Part shown: piece by piece, positions 1 to 7,829 of the stretch
Position numbering within the stretch: the stretch's first letter is position 1
How the letters are laid out: the number at the start of each line of letters is the position of its first letter
Position numbers and translations under genes: made by a program
The notes under the pieces: model-generated
Told to the model about the DNA's origin: nothing
Database searches by the model: none
What the model saw: the letters and a program-made list of their open reading frames with translations, nothing else
NCBI GenBank assembly: GCA_030625775.1
Contig: DAOUQC010000015.1
Coordinates: 1-64,000, forward strand
Source: Verrucomicrobiota bacterium
Lineage (GTDB): Bacteria > Verrucomicrobiota > Verrucomicrobiia > Verrucomicrobiales > DEV007
Length of the DNA: 64,000 bases
Direction: 5' to 3'

Positions 1-119
1 TCGACAATCCCCGTACCAGCAAATAGGGCGGTTTCATTTTCAGCCAGCAGTTCAGGCGAAACAAAAACACCTGCCAACAAGATGCAAATCGCGATGCCCC
101 AAATAAATTGTTTTCTCAT
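1..119 (-). CDS. Secreted protein, N-terminal part (cut by left edge)
   Basis: The minus strand opens with an ATG at 119 and reads without stop to base 1, giving 39 residues. The first 26 form a clear signal peptide: MRKQF, a hydrophobic core IWGIAICILLAGVFV, then SPELLA as cleavage region. The mature part starts ENETALFAGTG, too short to assign a family. It lies downstream of the truncated FG-GAP gene in the same orientation, with a gap of 47 bases carrying a GTAA-N5-TTAC dyad (158-170) that resembles one in front of the XylR-type regulator at 1106. No clear ribosome-binding site is present. A secreted enzyme or cytochrome-type PVC protein is plausible, but that is a guess. Confidence 0.65.
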   Translation of the reverse strand, partial: MRKQFIWGIAICILLAGVFVSPELLAENETALFAGTGIV

Positions 120-157
120 AGAGATAACAATTTGGCATCTCAGGGTTACAATATCTC

Positions 158-170
158 GTAATTATTTTAC
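158..170. promoter_or_regulatory. Candidate XylR-type operator (dyad GTAA-N5-TTAC)
   Basis: GTAATTATTTTAC has 4-base inverted arms and matches 11 of 13 positions of GTAACTCTTTTAC at 1085-1097 in front of the XylR-type regulator. It lies just upstream of the secreted protein starting at 119, overlapping the stop of the FG-GAP gene. A role as shared operator is inferred from similarity and position only. Confidence 0.35.
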
Positions 171-955
171 AAAATATATCTTTCCCACACAATCCTGTCA
201 GTCCGGGTTTTCAGCAGATCCTTAAAGGAAACTCTCCGGATCAAATCCTTTTTGCCAGCGCTAAACTCATTGGCCTGGATCATTTTTCCGGAATGGAACC
301 AGACTCCGTTGTTACGGCCATGTTCGACGATGGAGGGAATCGCATCGGGGGCTCCGGCTTTGCCTGAGCGAACCTTTATCCAGCCCGCTAGTACGCCATC
401 GAATCGCCAGACCCCGTATTCCTTCTCATTGGAAAAAATCAGATCGTCATCACCGTCTGCATCGAGATCAACAAAACGCAAACCGGCATCCTTGCCATCC
501 TTGCCATCTTTGCCGATCAGCATGCCTGGTCGGGGCAGGGCAAAACCACCTGGATTCAATCGAAATGAGCTTTTCCCTGCATAACCAAGATAAACAGCGC
601 TCTGTTTTTCATTATTTAGTATCAGATCCGATACCCCGTCACCATTCAGATCCCGAAAACGATAAGCACACAATTCTGCAGCCGCAGCAATTATAATATC
701 ACCGGAGTGTGCGTTGTTTGCCTGAACCCAGCCATCCCCGTTAAAGATCCATGTCTTGAGAAAACCATCTCCGGCAACTGCCAATCCGGCTTTACCCTCA
801 GGGGTAGCAGTAAACCAACGAACGTTGGGTGAACCCCCCCGCACTGGAAGTGTGAACTGATCGAAGTGATTGCGTTCCGGATTCCACACCCCTGCCCCCG
901 GTGTTCCCATCAGCACATCGATGTAGCCGTCAGCATTCAAATCCGCTAGTTGCAT
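167..955 (-). CDS. FG-GAP/VCBS-repeat protein, apparently 5'-truncated
   Basis: The 262-residue frame contains calcium-binding-type FG-GAP repeats: DLNADGYIDVLMG near residue 5, DLNGDGVSDLILNN near 99 and DLDADGDDDLIFSN near 163. These repeats build beta-propellers, and in PVC bacteria they usually follow a signal peptide or a cytochrome-c domain in large secreted proteins. Here the first repeat begins at the first ATG with no signal peptide. The frame stays open 24 codons further upstream with propeller-like sequence (ending DANGGDSH) and then meets a TGA at 1028-1030. The N-terminal part therefore seems to be missing, and the gene is probably a remnant. The C-terminus (HSGKMIQANE...VSFKDLLKTR) looks like a natural family end. 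Whether the remnant is expressed is unknown. Confidence 0.6.
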   Translation of the reverse strand: MQLADLNADGYIDVLMGTPGAGVWNPERNHFDQFTLPVRGGSPNVRWFTATPEGKAGLAVAGDGFLKTWIFNGDGWVQANNAHSGDIIIAAAAELCAYRFRDLNGDGVSDLILNNEKQSAVYLGYAGKSSFRLNPGGFALPRPGMLIGKDGKDGKDAGLRFVDLDADGDDDLIFSNEKEYGVWRFDGVLAGWIKVRSGKAGAPDAIPSIVEHGRNNGVWFHSGKMIQANEFSAGKKDLIRRVSFKDLLKTRTDRIVWERYIL

Positions 956-1082
956 GTGACTGTCTCCCCCGTTCGCATCACGTAAAGCAATGCCTTTGCG
1001 AAATTGTTGATCAGTCGATCGTATATTTCACGGCAGTTGAGAAATTCCACCTGCCTACCGTAAGTCCCCTCCTTGCAATATC

Positions 1083-1099
1083 CTGTAACTCTTTTACAG
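1083..1099. promoter_or_regulatory. Dyad CTGTAA-N5-TTACAG in front of XylR-type gene
   Basis: A perfect 6-base inverted repeat with a 5-base centre ends seven bases before the proposed ATG at 1106, a position where bound protein would block initiation. Its core resembles the dyad at 158-170. An autoregulatory operator for the XylR-type protein is the simplest reading; this is inference. Confidence 0.4.
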
Positions 1100-1105
1100 T
1101 TTTTC

Positions 1106-2275
1106 ATGCCCAAACAACGCCATGTGGCCGTCATCGTTGACGCCACCAAACCTTATGACCGTAAGGTTATCTCCGGACTGGCCGAGTATGTGCAACAGGT
1201 GGGCAATTGGAGTTTGTATGTTGAAGAAGAACCGCTCGACAAATTGCCTGACTTCCGCTCCTGGGATGGTGACGGGGTAATCGCCAACTTCGATGACCCT
1301 CGTGTATTTAATGCAGTTAAGAACCTCAACGTCCCCGTAGTTGGCTTGGGCGGCGGTTACGGAAAGTACCACCCCGGCTTGGATATCTCCTACCTGCGTA
1401 CCGATAACAACAAAGTCGCCCAGTTGGGAGCCGCCCTCTTGATTGATCGTGGCTTTCGTCATTTTGCTTATTGTGGCATGCCTAAAACTCCTCTTAATGG
1501 CTGGTCGAAGGAACGCGAACGTTCATTCACCAATCATGTGCTTGCCCGAGGTTTTTCCTGTGAGGTTTATAATGGTCGTTTCACCACCACTCGGCAGTGG
1601 AGAAAACTTCAGGATCACCTTGGCCAATGGTTGAGAAAAATCGAAAAACCAATCGGGATCATGACCTGCAACGACGCACGCGCACGCCATGTGCTCGAAG
1701 CCTGCCGCAAATTTGCCATCCGCGTGCCAGAAGAAATCGCTGTCATCGGAGTCGACAACGACGAGCTGATCTGTGAACTCACTCAACCTCCACTGAGCAG
1801 CGTCGAACAGGGAGCAAAACATCTCGGATACGAAGCCGCCGCTAGTCTCGACAAGCTCATGTCAGGTAAACGTCACAAGTCATTCGAACGCACCATAGAA
1901 CCAGTAGGCATTGTTGAACGCCGCTCTACCGACACCCTGGCCTTTGATGATGAAGCCGTCACCCACGCCCTCCAGATCATTCGTGAACGTGCCTGCGAAC
2001 CGATTCAAGTCAGGGACGTGGTCGATTCTGTCCCGGTATCCAGAACTTCACTGGAAACCCGCTTTCAACAACATACCGGCCACAGTATCCACAGTGAAAT
2101 CAGGCACACTCAACTCTCCCAGGCAAAAAAAATGCTCACTATTGGTAACTTACCGATCAAGAACATTGCTCTTCACTGCGGCTTTCGCACCGTGCAGTAT
2201 TTCACCACTGTTTTTCGTAAAAAATTTGGGGAAACCCCGGCTGTATTTCAAAACAAACACCGCTCACGGGGATGA
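1106..2275 (+). CDS. XylR-type regulator: LacI-like sensor fused to AraC DNA-binding domain
   Basis: This 389-residue transcription regulator has the PVC XylR layout. Residues about 1-270 form a periplasmic-binding-protein-like sugar sensor, seen in HVAVIVDATKPYDRKVISG, the GVIANFDD segment and IAVIGVDNDELICELTQPPLSSV, which is the usual LacI/XylR signature. Residues about 285-385 form two AraC-type helix-turn-helix motifs, the second with IKNIALHCGFRTVQYFTTVFRKKFGETP. I chose ATG 1106 because family proteins start with K-x-x-V-A-V-x-V; an open stretch upstream (from 1073) adds 11 unrelated residues. It is divergent from the FG-GAP remnant and the secreted gene at 119, so it probably senses a sugar and controls those or lost neighbours. 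The ligand cannot be named. Confidence 0.85.
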   Translation: MPKQRHVAVIVDATKPYDRKVISGLAEYVQQVGNWSLYVEEEPLDKLPDFRSWDGDGVIANFDDPRVFNAVKNLNVPVVGLGGGYGKYHPGLDISYLRTDNNKVAQLGAALLIDRGFRHFAYCGMPKTPLNGWSKERERSFTNHVLARGFSCEVYNGRFTTTRQWRKLQDHLGQWLRKIEKPIGIMTCNDARARHVLEACRKFAIRVPEEIAVIGVDNDELICELTQPPLSSVEQGAKHLGYEAAASLDKLMSGKRHKSFERTIEPVGIVERRSTDTLAFDDEAVTHALQIIRERACEPIQVRDVVDSVPVSRTSLETRFQQHTGHSIHSEIRHTQLSQAKKMLTIGNLPIKNIALHCGFRTVQYFTTVFRKKFGETPAVFQNKHRSRG

Positions 2276-2317
2276 AAAAACTACCGGAACGGTTAAAGCC
2301 TTTTTCCTAGGGGGAAG

Positions 2318-3163
2318 TCATTCACCATCCACACAACAGGTAACCACAGGATCTTTTCCACTACATAAAAAATCTTTCAACTCGGGTAGATCGGTGCTCT
2401 CCAAAATAGCAGCCACAGGTCCCGAACAGGCGATGCGACCAATCCCCCCGGATTGATTACTGACAAAAGCCACCTCATCGCAAAGTCGATGCGCCTGGCC
2501 AAGATGATGGGTGACGAGGATAATGGTACGTGTCGTTTTAAGTTGGCCTATCAATTCCTCGATGGCCTGTGTCGACTTGGGATCGAGCGCACTGGTCGGC
2601 TCGTCCATCAGAATGACTTCTGGATTCACCGCAAGGGTTCGAGCAAGGCAAAGTCGCTGCTGCTGACCTAGCGAAAGTTTGCTTGCACAATCCTGCAGAC
2701 GATCCTTCACCTCGTCCCACAGCGTCGCTTCACGCAAAGCTTGCTCGGCTGCGCTTGTCCATTCAGCACGAGGCACGGCTCTATGATGCCTAACACCAAA
2801 AAGCACATTTTTTAAAATACTCACCGGAAAGACCACCGCTTGCTGAAACAACATACCAAGCCGCACCCGCAGATGATCAACGTTCACTTGTGAACTATAT
2901 ATAGATCGGCCATGCAACAAAATTTCACCCTCCACACGAAGCCCGTGATCAAGTTCTATGAGCCGGTTGAGGCAACGCAACAGCGTACTTTTTCCAGCAC
3001 CAGATGGCCCTATGAGGCCGAACACCTGATGCGGAACTATACGGAGATTAACATCCTGAAGCAACTTGCGATTCCCTGCGAATACGCAGAGATCACGCGT
3101 TTCGAGTATATACTGCCCAGCCTTGTCACCGTCGATTTTTTCTACCAATGTTGATTCAATCAT
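2318..3163 (-). CDS. pstB: Phosphate ABC transporter ATP-binding protein PstB
   Basis: This 281-residue cytoplasmic ATPase energises phosphate uptake through PstC-PstA. Walker A is GPSGAGKST (near residue 52), Walker B plus D-loop is VILMDEPTSALDP, and the Q-loop (LGMLFQQAVVFPVSI) and H-loop (LVTHHLGQA) are present. The signature motif reads LSLGQQQR where PstB proteins normally have LSGGQQQR, so one signature glycine is leucine. It is the last gene of pstSCAB and overlaps the end of pstA by 8 bases, indicating translational coupling. The convergent XylR-type gene ends 42 bases away. The family call rests on operon context as well as sequence, since PstB resembles other ABC ATPases. Confidence 0.9.
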   Translation of the reverse strand: MIESTLVEKIDGDKAGQYILETRDLCVFAGNRKLLQDVNLRIVPHQVFGLIGPSGAGKSTLLRCLNRLIELDHGLRVEGEILLHGRSIYSSQVNVDHLRVRLGMLFQQAVVFPVSILKNVLFGVRHHRAVPRAEWTSAAEQALREATLWDEVKDRLQDCASKLSLGQQQRLCLARTLAVNPEVILMDEPTSALDPKSTQAIEELIGQLKTTRTIILVTHHLGQAHRLCDEVAFVSNQSGGIGRIACSGPVAAILESTDLPELKDFLCSGKDPVVTCCVDGE

Positions 3164-4010
3164 TTCCGGATTCCTCGTGAATATGCAATCGTGCGGGCAG
3201 TGCCAACAGGCTCAAGCCTAAAACCAAAACCAGTAGAACCAAAGCGGTTCCCCACAGGTTTGTTCCTGCAGCGGGATCAAAAGAATCCTGAGCGAGAATA
3301 AAAATGTGGTAGGGTAACGACAACACCGGGCTCTCTTTCACACCACTCGGAATGGTCGCCCCGGCAAAAATCGTTGATGTGAACATAATGGGAGCCGTCT
3401 CCCCCGCTGCTCGCGCCAGACCGAGCAAAGAACCTGTCACCAATCCACCGGCACACTGCGGCATCACCACCGACCACACCCTTTGCGAATCACTCAGGCC
3501 TAGCCCCGCCGCCGCTTCAATGTAGTGGCGTGGCAAACTCTTGATCTGCTCGATAAATGCTACCGCTACGGTTGGCAACATCATCAAGCCCAGCAGAACA
3601 CCCCCTGTCATCCATGATTTTCCCCAACCTAAATACTTCACAAAAACGATCAGACCAAACAAGCCGAATAAAATCGAGGGCACCCCGTTCAGCACAGAGA
3701 GCAAAAGCCAGAGACGTTCCTTGGTTCTTTCATTTTTCAAATATACTCCATGCACCAAAGCCAAACCTGTTGCGATCGGAACACTAACGAGAAATGCCGT
3801 CATCAGCAAAATGAGAGTGCCTGCGATATTGTAGAAAATACCGCCATCCGCACCAGCAGACCTGATTTGATCAGTCAGGAACTCCCACGATAACGCCCCT
3901 CCCCCGCGCCATGCGATGACGCCAATGATGAATACGATGATCACCACCGGCAAAGCGGCACACAGGGCAGTGCAAAGAATGAAAAGGCGATCAAGCCAAT
4001 GGCGCATCAC
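3156..4010 (-). CDS. pstA: Phosphate ABC transporter permease PstA
   Basis: This 284-residue inner-membrane protein has about six predicted hydrophobic spans, beginning LFILCTALCAALPVVIIVFI. It carries the binding-protein-dependent permease signature (EAAAGLGLSDSQRVWSVVMPQ, quoted in part, near residue 165) that docks on PstB. The segment AAGETAPIMFTS is characteristic of PstA. It would form the channel with PstC. Its start overlaps the 3' end of pstC by 20 bases and its end overlaps pstB by 8 bases, so the three are one transcription unit. Length is normal for the family. Confidence 0.92.
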   Translation of the reverse strand: MMRHWLDRLFILCTALCAALPVVIIVFIIGVIAWRGGGALSWEFLTDQIRSAGADGGIFYNIAGTLILLMTAFLVSVPIATGLALVHGVYLKNERTKERLWLLLSVLNGVPSILFGLFGLIVFVKYLGWGKSWMTGGVLLGLMMLPTVAVAFIEQIKSLPRHYIEAAAGLGLSDSQRVWSVVMPQCAGGLVTGSLLGLARAAGETAPIMFTSTIFAGATIPSGVKESPVLSLPYHIFILAQDSFDPAAGTNLWGTALVLLVLVLGLSLLALPARLHIHEESGND

Positions 4011-4914
4011 ACTCCTCCTTTCGGCGCATCAGGCGAGCCCCAGCCCATGAAATACCCGCCACGATGCTTAACAAAAACAAAGCCAGCCCCACGATTGCTG
4101 CCCAATGAAGCGGGTCCCCATAGGCAATATTAGTTTCCGACCCGCCCAGTTTACTGGTCAGGGTCTGCCCTGCCTCGACCAGCGGCGGTATTGAATAAAA
4201 ACTTTCAGGCAAAGCATTGTCCCGCCGCCCCACAACCAAAAATACCGCAATGGTTTCACCCAATGCCCGCCCCAGTGCCAATAGCAAGGCCGTGAGCATG
4301 CCTCGCCATGATTGAGCAAAGCCCACTAAGATTGCCGTTTCCGCACGAGTCAATCCGAGGCCACGAGCCGCGCGTCGTTGTGTCGCAGGCACCGCACGCA
4401 AAGCATCATCACTCAACGTCATCACAGTGGGCAGAATCATCACAGCAAGCAGAATACCTGCAGTCAGCAGCGTATCGCCACTCAGTAAATCAAAACTCTC
4501 CAGTCCGTCATACACCCAATTGCGCAGGAACAGAATACCGAGCAAACCATAAACCACCGAAGGTACCCCCGCGAGCAATTCCACCGCCGCTTTCACTGGC
4601 AGCCGCCAGCGATTGGGCAACACCTCCGCCGTAAACAAGGCTGCACCCACTCCGACTGGAGCCGCCAGCAGTAAAGCCACTGCCGATACCACAAAGGTTC
4701 CATAAATCATCGCCAGAGCCCCGAATTCCTGTTGCCGAAAATACCAGGTTTTGCCCGTAATATAACCTAGTCCGGCATGCTTCCAGGCCGGCAGACTTTG
4801 CCAAACAAACAAGCCCAACATCAATCCCAGAAAAGCCACGGCCAGCAAAGTAAAAGCAAAACTCGCAAGGCGAGTCCAGGTCCAGTGTCGGGCGGCATTT
4901 CGAAGTGAAAGCAT
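3991..4914 (-). CDS. pstC: Phosphate ABC transporter permease PstC
   Basis: This 307-residue inner-membrane permease has about six hydrophobic spans. The EAA-type docking loop (RRAARGLGLTRAETAILV) and the PstC hallmark GRALGETIAVFLVVGR in the last third are present, and FGALAMIYGTFVVSAVALLLA is also typical. It pairs with PstA to form the phosphate channel. The gene follows pstS by 41 bases and overlaps pstA by 20 bases. The N-terminus FVWQSLPAWKHAGLGYITGKTW matches the usual periplasmic entry loop of PstC. Confidence 0.92.
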   Translation of the reverse strand: MLSLRNAARHWTWTRLASFAFTLLAVAFLGLMLGLFVWQSLPAWKHAGLGYITGKTWYFRQQEFGALAMIYGTFVVSAVALLLAAPVGVGAALFTAEVLPNRWRLPVKAAVELLAGVPSVVYGLLGILFLRNWVYDGLESFDLLSGDTLLTAGILLAVMILPTVMTLSDDALRAVPATQRRAARGLGLTRAETAILVGFAQSWRGMLTALLLALGRALGETIAVFLVVGRRDNALPESFYSIPPLVEAGQTLTSKLGGSETNIAYGDPLHWAAIVGLALFLLSIVAGISWAGARLMRRKEECDAPLA

Positions 4915-4955
4915 AAAATATATTCTGCGTCAGACCAAAATCATGGCAGAAGCGG

Positions 4956-5822
4956 CTACTCCAATTGCTTGAGTGAAAGATAACCGTGTTTGCGCACCAG
5001 TTCTTGTCCGCGATCACTCAAGATGAAATTCACAAAAGTTTTTGCTTCAGCCTTCGGCTTCCCATCCGTCAATAAAAAAAGTGGGCGGCTCATCGGGTAT
5101 TGATGCGAGGCGATGTTCTTGTTAGTCGGCAATACCACGGAACCGTCATTTTTCATGATAGCCAGAGCAAAAACCCTTTTTCCATCCGCCCATGAAGATG
5201 AGAGCTGAGACAGTGCACCTCGGGTGGAAGCCACCTTATTGCGAGTCTCCTCATTGCCTCCAACTTCGGGAAAGCTGACTGACGGCGTCTTTTTTGCACT
5301 ACCGTAGAGCCAATGAGCAAACACTTCCCAAGTTCCTCGTCCTGGCTCTTTATTGAAAAAAGCAATACGCCGATCCGGACCACCTAGCTCTTGCCAATTT
5401 TTTATCCGCCCTTCGTAGATGCCCTGCATCTGCGATTTGCTGACAGCCTTCACCCCGGCATCCCATATATCCTTCGATACCACCAAAGCCACCGCATCTT
5501 CTCCAATGTGAATTTCTTCAAACTCAATCCCGGGATATCGGGCTCTTACATCATCGCTGATGAGCTTGGATGCCATACCTATCTGCACCAAGCCATCTCC
5601 CAGCATGGAGATCCCTCCCGAACTGCCGCCCTGAGTGTCCACCTGAATCTGCATGCCCTTTTCCCTGCGCAGTATTTCCGCCGCTTCCGCCGCCGGCGGG
5701 TTGACGGTAGTCGAACCGTTTATTTTAAGCGTGTCGGCCCTGCTGGTGATAGCAAAAAAAATAACACCTGATACTAGGGAGCAACGAGTGATTACATGGA
5801 ATTGCATCGGGTGGGTGATCAT
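4956..5822 (-). CDS. pstS: Phosphate ABC transporter substrate-binding protein PstS
   Basis: This 288-residue secreted or periplasmic phosphate-binding protein starts with a signal peptide (hydrophobic core CSLVSGVIFFAITSRA). The family phosphate-contact motifs are visible: KINGSTTVNP at the mature N-terminus, VDTQGGSSGGISML near residue 65 and FNKEPGRGTWEVFAHW near 160. An alternative ATG at 5807 gives a more compact signal peptide and may be the real start. It is the first gene of pstSCAB and lies divergent from an ArsR-type regulator; a 24-base dyad sits 21 bases upstream of its start. No convincing Pho box was found. Confidence 0.9.
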   Translation of the reverse strand: MITHPMQFHVITRCSLVSGVIFFAITSRADTLKINGSTTVNPPAAEAAEILRREKGMQIQVDTQGGSSGGISMLGDGLVQIGMASKLISDDVRARYPGIEFEEIHIGEDAVALVVSKDIWDAGVKAVSKSQMQGIYEGRIKNWQELGGPDRRIAFFNKEPGRGTWEVFAHWLYGSAKKTPSVSFPEVGGNEETRNKVASTRGALSQLSSSWADGKRVFALAIMKNDGSVVLPTNKNIASHQYPMSRPLFLLTDGKPKAEAKTFVNFILSDRGQELVRKHGYLSLKQLE

Positions 5823-5842
5823 ACTATTTTAAAATACTGTGC

Positions 5843-5866
5843 GTATCTGCGCGTTGAAGCAGATAC
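5843..5866. promoter_or_regulatory. Inverted repeat GTATCTGC-N8-GCAGATAC between pstS and arsR-type gene
   Basis: Two perfect 8-base arms lie between the divergent pstS and ArsR-type genes, close to the pstS start. ArsR-family dimers bind dyads of this type within promoters of their targets, so this is a candidate operator controlling pst, the regulator, or both. The sequence shows the dyad; the binding partner is inferred. Confidence 0.45.
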
Positions 5867-5984
5867 TATACTACAACTGGACGTCTGTAAAATCATGGCC
5901 TTACAATAAAATGGAAAAAATATTCCAGAATTGTCTTTTCAGGGCCCCTTGCATCGTAAGAATGCTGCGGCTACAATTACAGTG

Positions 5985-6311
5985 GTGAAAAATTTTGACT
6001 GCATTAACGCTCTACGCGCCCTGGGAGAAGAGAATCGTCTGCGCATCCTCCATCTACTGATGGAACACAAATGCAGTGTCACCGAATTAGCAGAAGCTCT
6101 GGAACTAACTGCTTATAACACCTCCAAACACCTGCGAGTGCTCAAAGATGCCGATCTGGTGACTTGCGAAAAACAAGGTCAACAACGCCTTTATCGCATC
6201 GCCGAAGGTCTACAACAACATCTTCGCAAAAACAAAAACACCCTTGATCTCGGTTGCTGCCTGTTTCGCTTTGATGAACTTGAGCTCTCACTGAATCAAT
6301 CTTCCGCTTAG
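5985..6311 (+). CDS. ArsR-family winged-helix transcription regulator
   Basis: About 108 residues from a GTG at 5985 form an ArsR/SmtB-type winged helix: FDCINALRALGEENRLRILH (helix 1-2), CSVTELAEALELTAYNTSKHLRVLKDADLV (quoted across the recognition helix-turn-helix), then the beta-wing VTCEKQGQQRLYRI. The usual arsenic-binding CVC pair in helix 3 is reduced to one cysteine (HKCSV), and there is a Cys-Cys pair near the end (DLGCCLF). An upstream TTG at 5931 would add 18 non-conserved residues. Divergent placement from pstSCAB suggests it regulates phosphate (or arsenate-sensitive phosphate) uptake; that is inference. Confidence 0.75.
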   Translation: MKNFDCINALRALGEENRLRILHLLMEHKCSVTELAEALELTAYNTSKHLRVLKDADLVTCEKQGQQRLYRIAEGLQQHLRKNKNTLDLGCCLFRFDELELSLNQSSA

Positions 6312-6341
6312 CTGGAATTTATTTTCCCTTCCCCTGTTAAT

Positions 6342-7763
6342 ATGAAATCCTCACTCACCCTTTTGATCAGTGCATTTTTCGCACTGCACCTGAATGCGCA
6401 GAAAGCCGCCCCATTCCCCAAGCCGGAACCCGCTGGCGATCAGTCCACCTTCGGAGCAAAAATCCAACGCACCATGACGCTGCTCACAACGAGCACTCCT
6501 GAAAAACGAAATCACGTTCGCATCCTCTTCTACGGACAATCCGTCACTCGAAACCCATGGTGGAATGACGTCGCCGAAGACCTGCGCAAACGATATCCGC
6601 ACGCTGATTTAGAAATCGAAAACCGCGCCATCGGTGGTTATGGTGGCCCGGTGCTGATCAATACGGCAGAATTCGATCTCTATCCCTTCTACCCCGATCT
6701 GGTGATTTTTCACGTCTGGGCCGGAGTCGAAAGCGGACATCAGGAAAAAATCATCCGCCGTATTCGTGAACGCACCACCGCCGAAGTATTGCTCTGGACC
6801 AGTAATCTGCGATGGCCAAAATCTGTACCGCCCGATGGGGATCCCCAACACCCCAACGTGCTTGCCAAAGACGCCCAGGATCAAGCCATTTCCGATCTCT
6901 ATAAACGACTCGGCAAAGAACTCTACTGTGAAGTGGCCGACGTGCGCACAGGGATGCAGAACTACCTGAAAAAGAACAAGCAGGTCGTCAAAGACACCCT
7001 GCGTGACACCGTTCATCCGAATGAACTGGGAAATTTCCTCATCGCCGAACTGATCAAACCTCATCTGCGTTATGATCCATCCTTTCCTGACGATCAATGG
7101 AAAAAACTCGTCACGGAAGCCCCGGTCAATGATCCCCAGGTCAAACGCCAGGACGACGGTTCACTGACTCTGAGTTTTAATGGCAACCGTGTCGACATCA
7201 TCGCGGCTTCCACGGCCAAGGCAAAAGCCAAGGTTCTCCTCGACAACAAAGCCCCCTCAGAATTCCCCGAGCTTTATTACCATACCCGTCCCAGCCCCAC
7301 TCCCTTCGCGGGACGCCCGGCTTTCAATCGCCTCGATCATCAATCTCCCCTGCAGGTGGAAACCTGGACCGCTCGCATTCTCGAGTGCGATCTTGAGGAA
7401 GACGTTTTACGCTATGAAGTAAGCGGTTCCAAAACAGGTCCCGATGGTAGAGGTGATCACAAAACACGTTTTGTTTCCAATTCCGGCCGTGTTGTCATAG
7501 AACCTAAAATGTGGATGGTGAACTGGTCTCTTCGTTATGGCAAAAAAAACCTGCCAGAAGATTACAAAGTCACTTGGGAAAGCAAAGCCCTCTTCGTAGA
7601 TGTCTGGGAAGCACCAATCGAGACAAGCCCTACAAAAGAATCTTCCACAGTGCTCGCGCAGGGAATGACGAATGGTGAGCACACTTTAACACTCACACCG
7701 CAATCGACAGGGAAACTCCCGATCAAAGCCTTTCGCATTTATCGTCCGCCGCTTAAAGAGTAA
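6342..7763 (+). CDS. Secreted SGNH/GDSL-type hydrolase
   Basis: This 473-residue protein has a signal peptide (MKSSLTLLISAFFALHLNA). The SGNH esterase core spans about residues 55-245: a GQS nucleophile motif in ILFYGQSVTRNPWW (Ser67), a conserved glycine block GGYGGPV, and the catalytic pair DTVHPNELGNF (Asp222, His225). Residues about 250-470 form a beta-rich region that may bind carbohydrate. Such PVC proteins are thought to deacetylate or de-esterify polysaccharides outside the cytoplasm. Its TAA stop lies inside a perfect 13-base-pair hairpin. It is 30 bases downstream of the ArsR-type gene but need not share its control. Substrate is unknown. Confidence 0.75.
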   Translation: MKSSLTLLISAFFALHLNAQKAAPFPKPEPAGDQSTFGAKIQRTMTLLTTSTPEKRNHVRILFYGQSVTRNPWWNDVAEDLRKRYPHADLEIENRAIGGYGGPVLINTAEFDLYPFYPDLVIFHVWAGVESGHQEKIIRRIRERTTAEVLLWTSNLRWPKSVPPDGDPQHPNVLAKDAQDQAISDLYKRLGKELYCEVADVRTGMQNYLKKNKQVVKDTLRDTVHPNELGNFLIAELIKPHLRYDPSFPDDQWKKLVTEAPVNDPQVKRQDDGSLTLSFNGNRVDIIAASTAKAKAKVLLDNKAPSEFPELYYHTRPSPTPFAGRPAFNRLDHQSPLQVETWTARILECDLEEDVLRYEVSGSKTGPDGRGDHKTRFVSNSGRVVIEPKMWMVNWSLRYGKKNLPEDYKVTWESKALFVDVWEAPIETSPTKESSTVLAQGMTNGEHTLTLTPQSTGKLPIKAFRIYRPPLKE

Positions 7764-7787
7764 AACGAAGTTGGAACTTCGTTTTAC
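7760..7787. terminator. Bidirectional hairpin terminator
   Basis: A perfect 13-base-pair stem (GTAAAACGAAGTT / AACTTCGTTTTAC) with a two-base GG spacer lies between the convergent SGNH hydrolase and PhyH genes and includes the hydrolase stop codon. Both arms end in A/T-rich runs, so it can work on either strand. Confidence 0.65.
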
Positions 7788-7829
7788 AATGGTATTTCAC
7801 TCCCGCCACTCATAAAATCAAAATTCCAC

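Noticed and set aside
5886-5905. TGTAA...TTACA arms between pstS and the ArsR-type gene considered as a Pho box
   Set aside because: The arms do not match the direct-repeat CTGTCAT pattern expected of a Pho box.
5911-5988. Short frame starting ATGGAAAAAATATTCC before the ArsR-type gene
   Set aside because: It overlaps the regulator start, has no ribosome-binding site and no known similarity.
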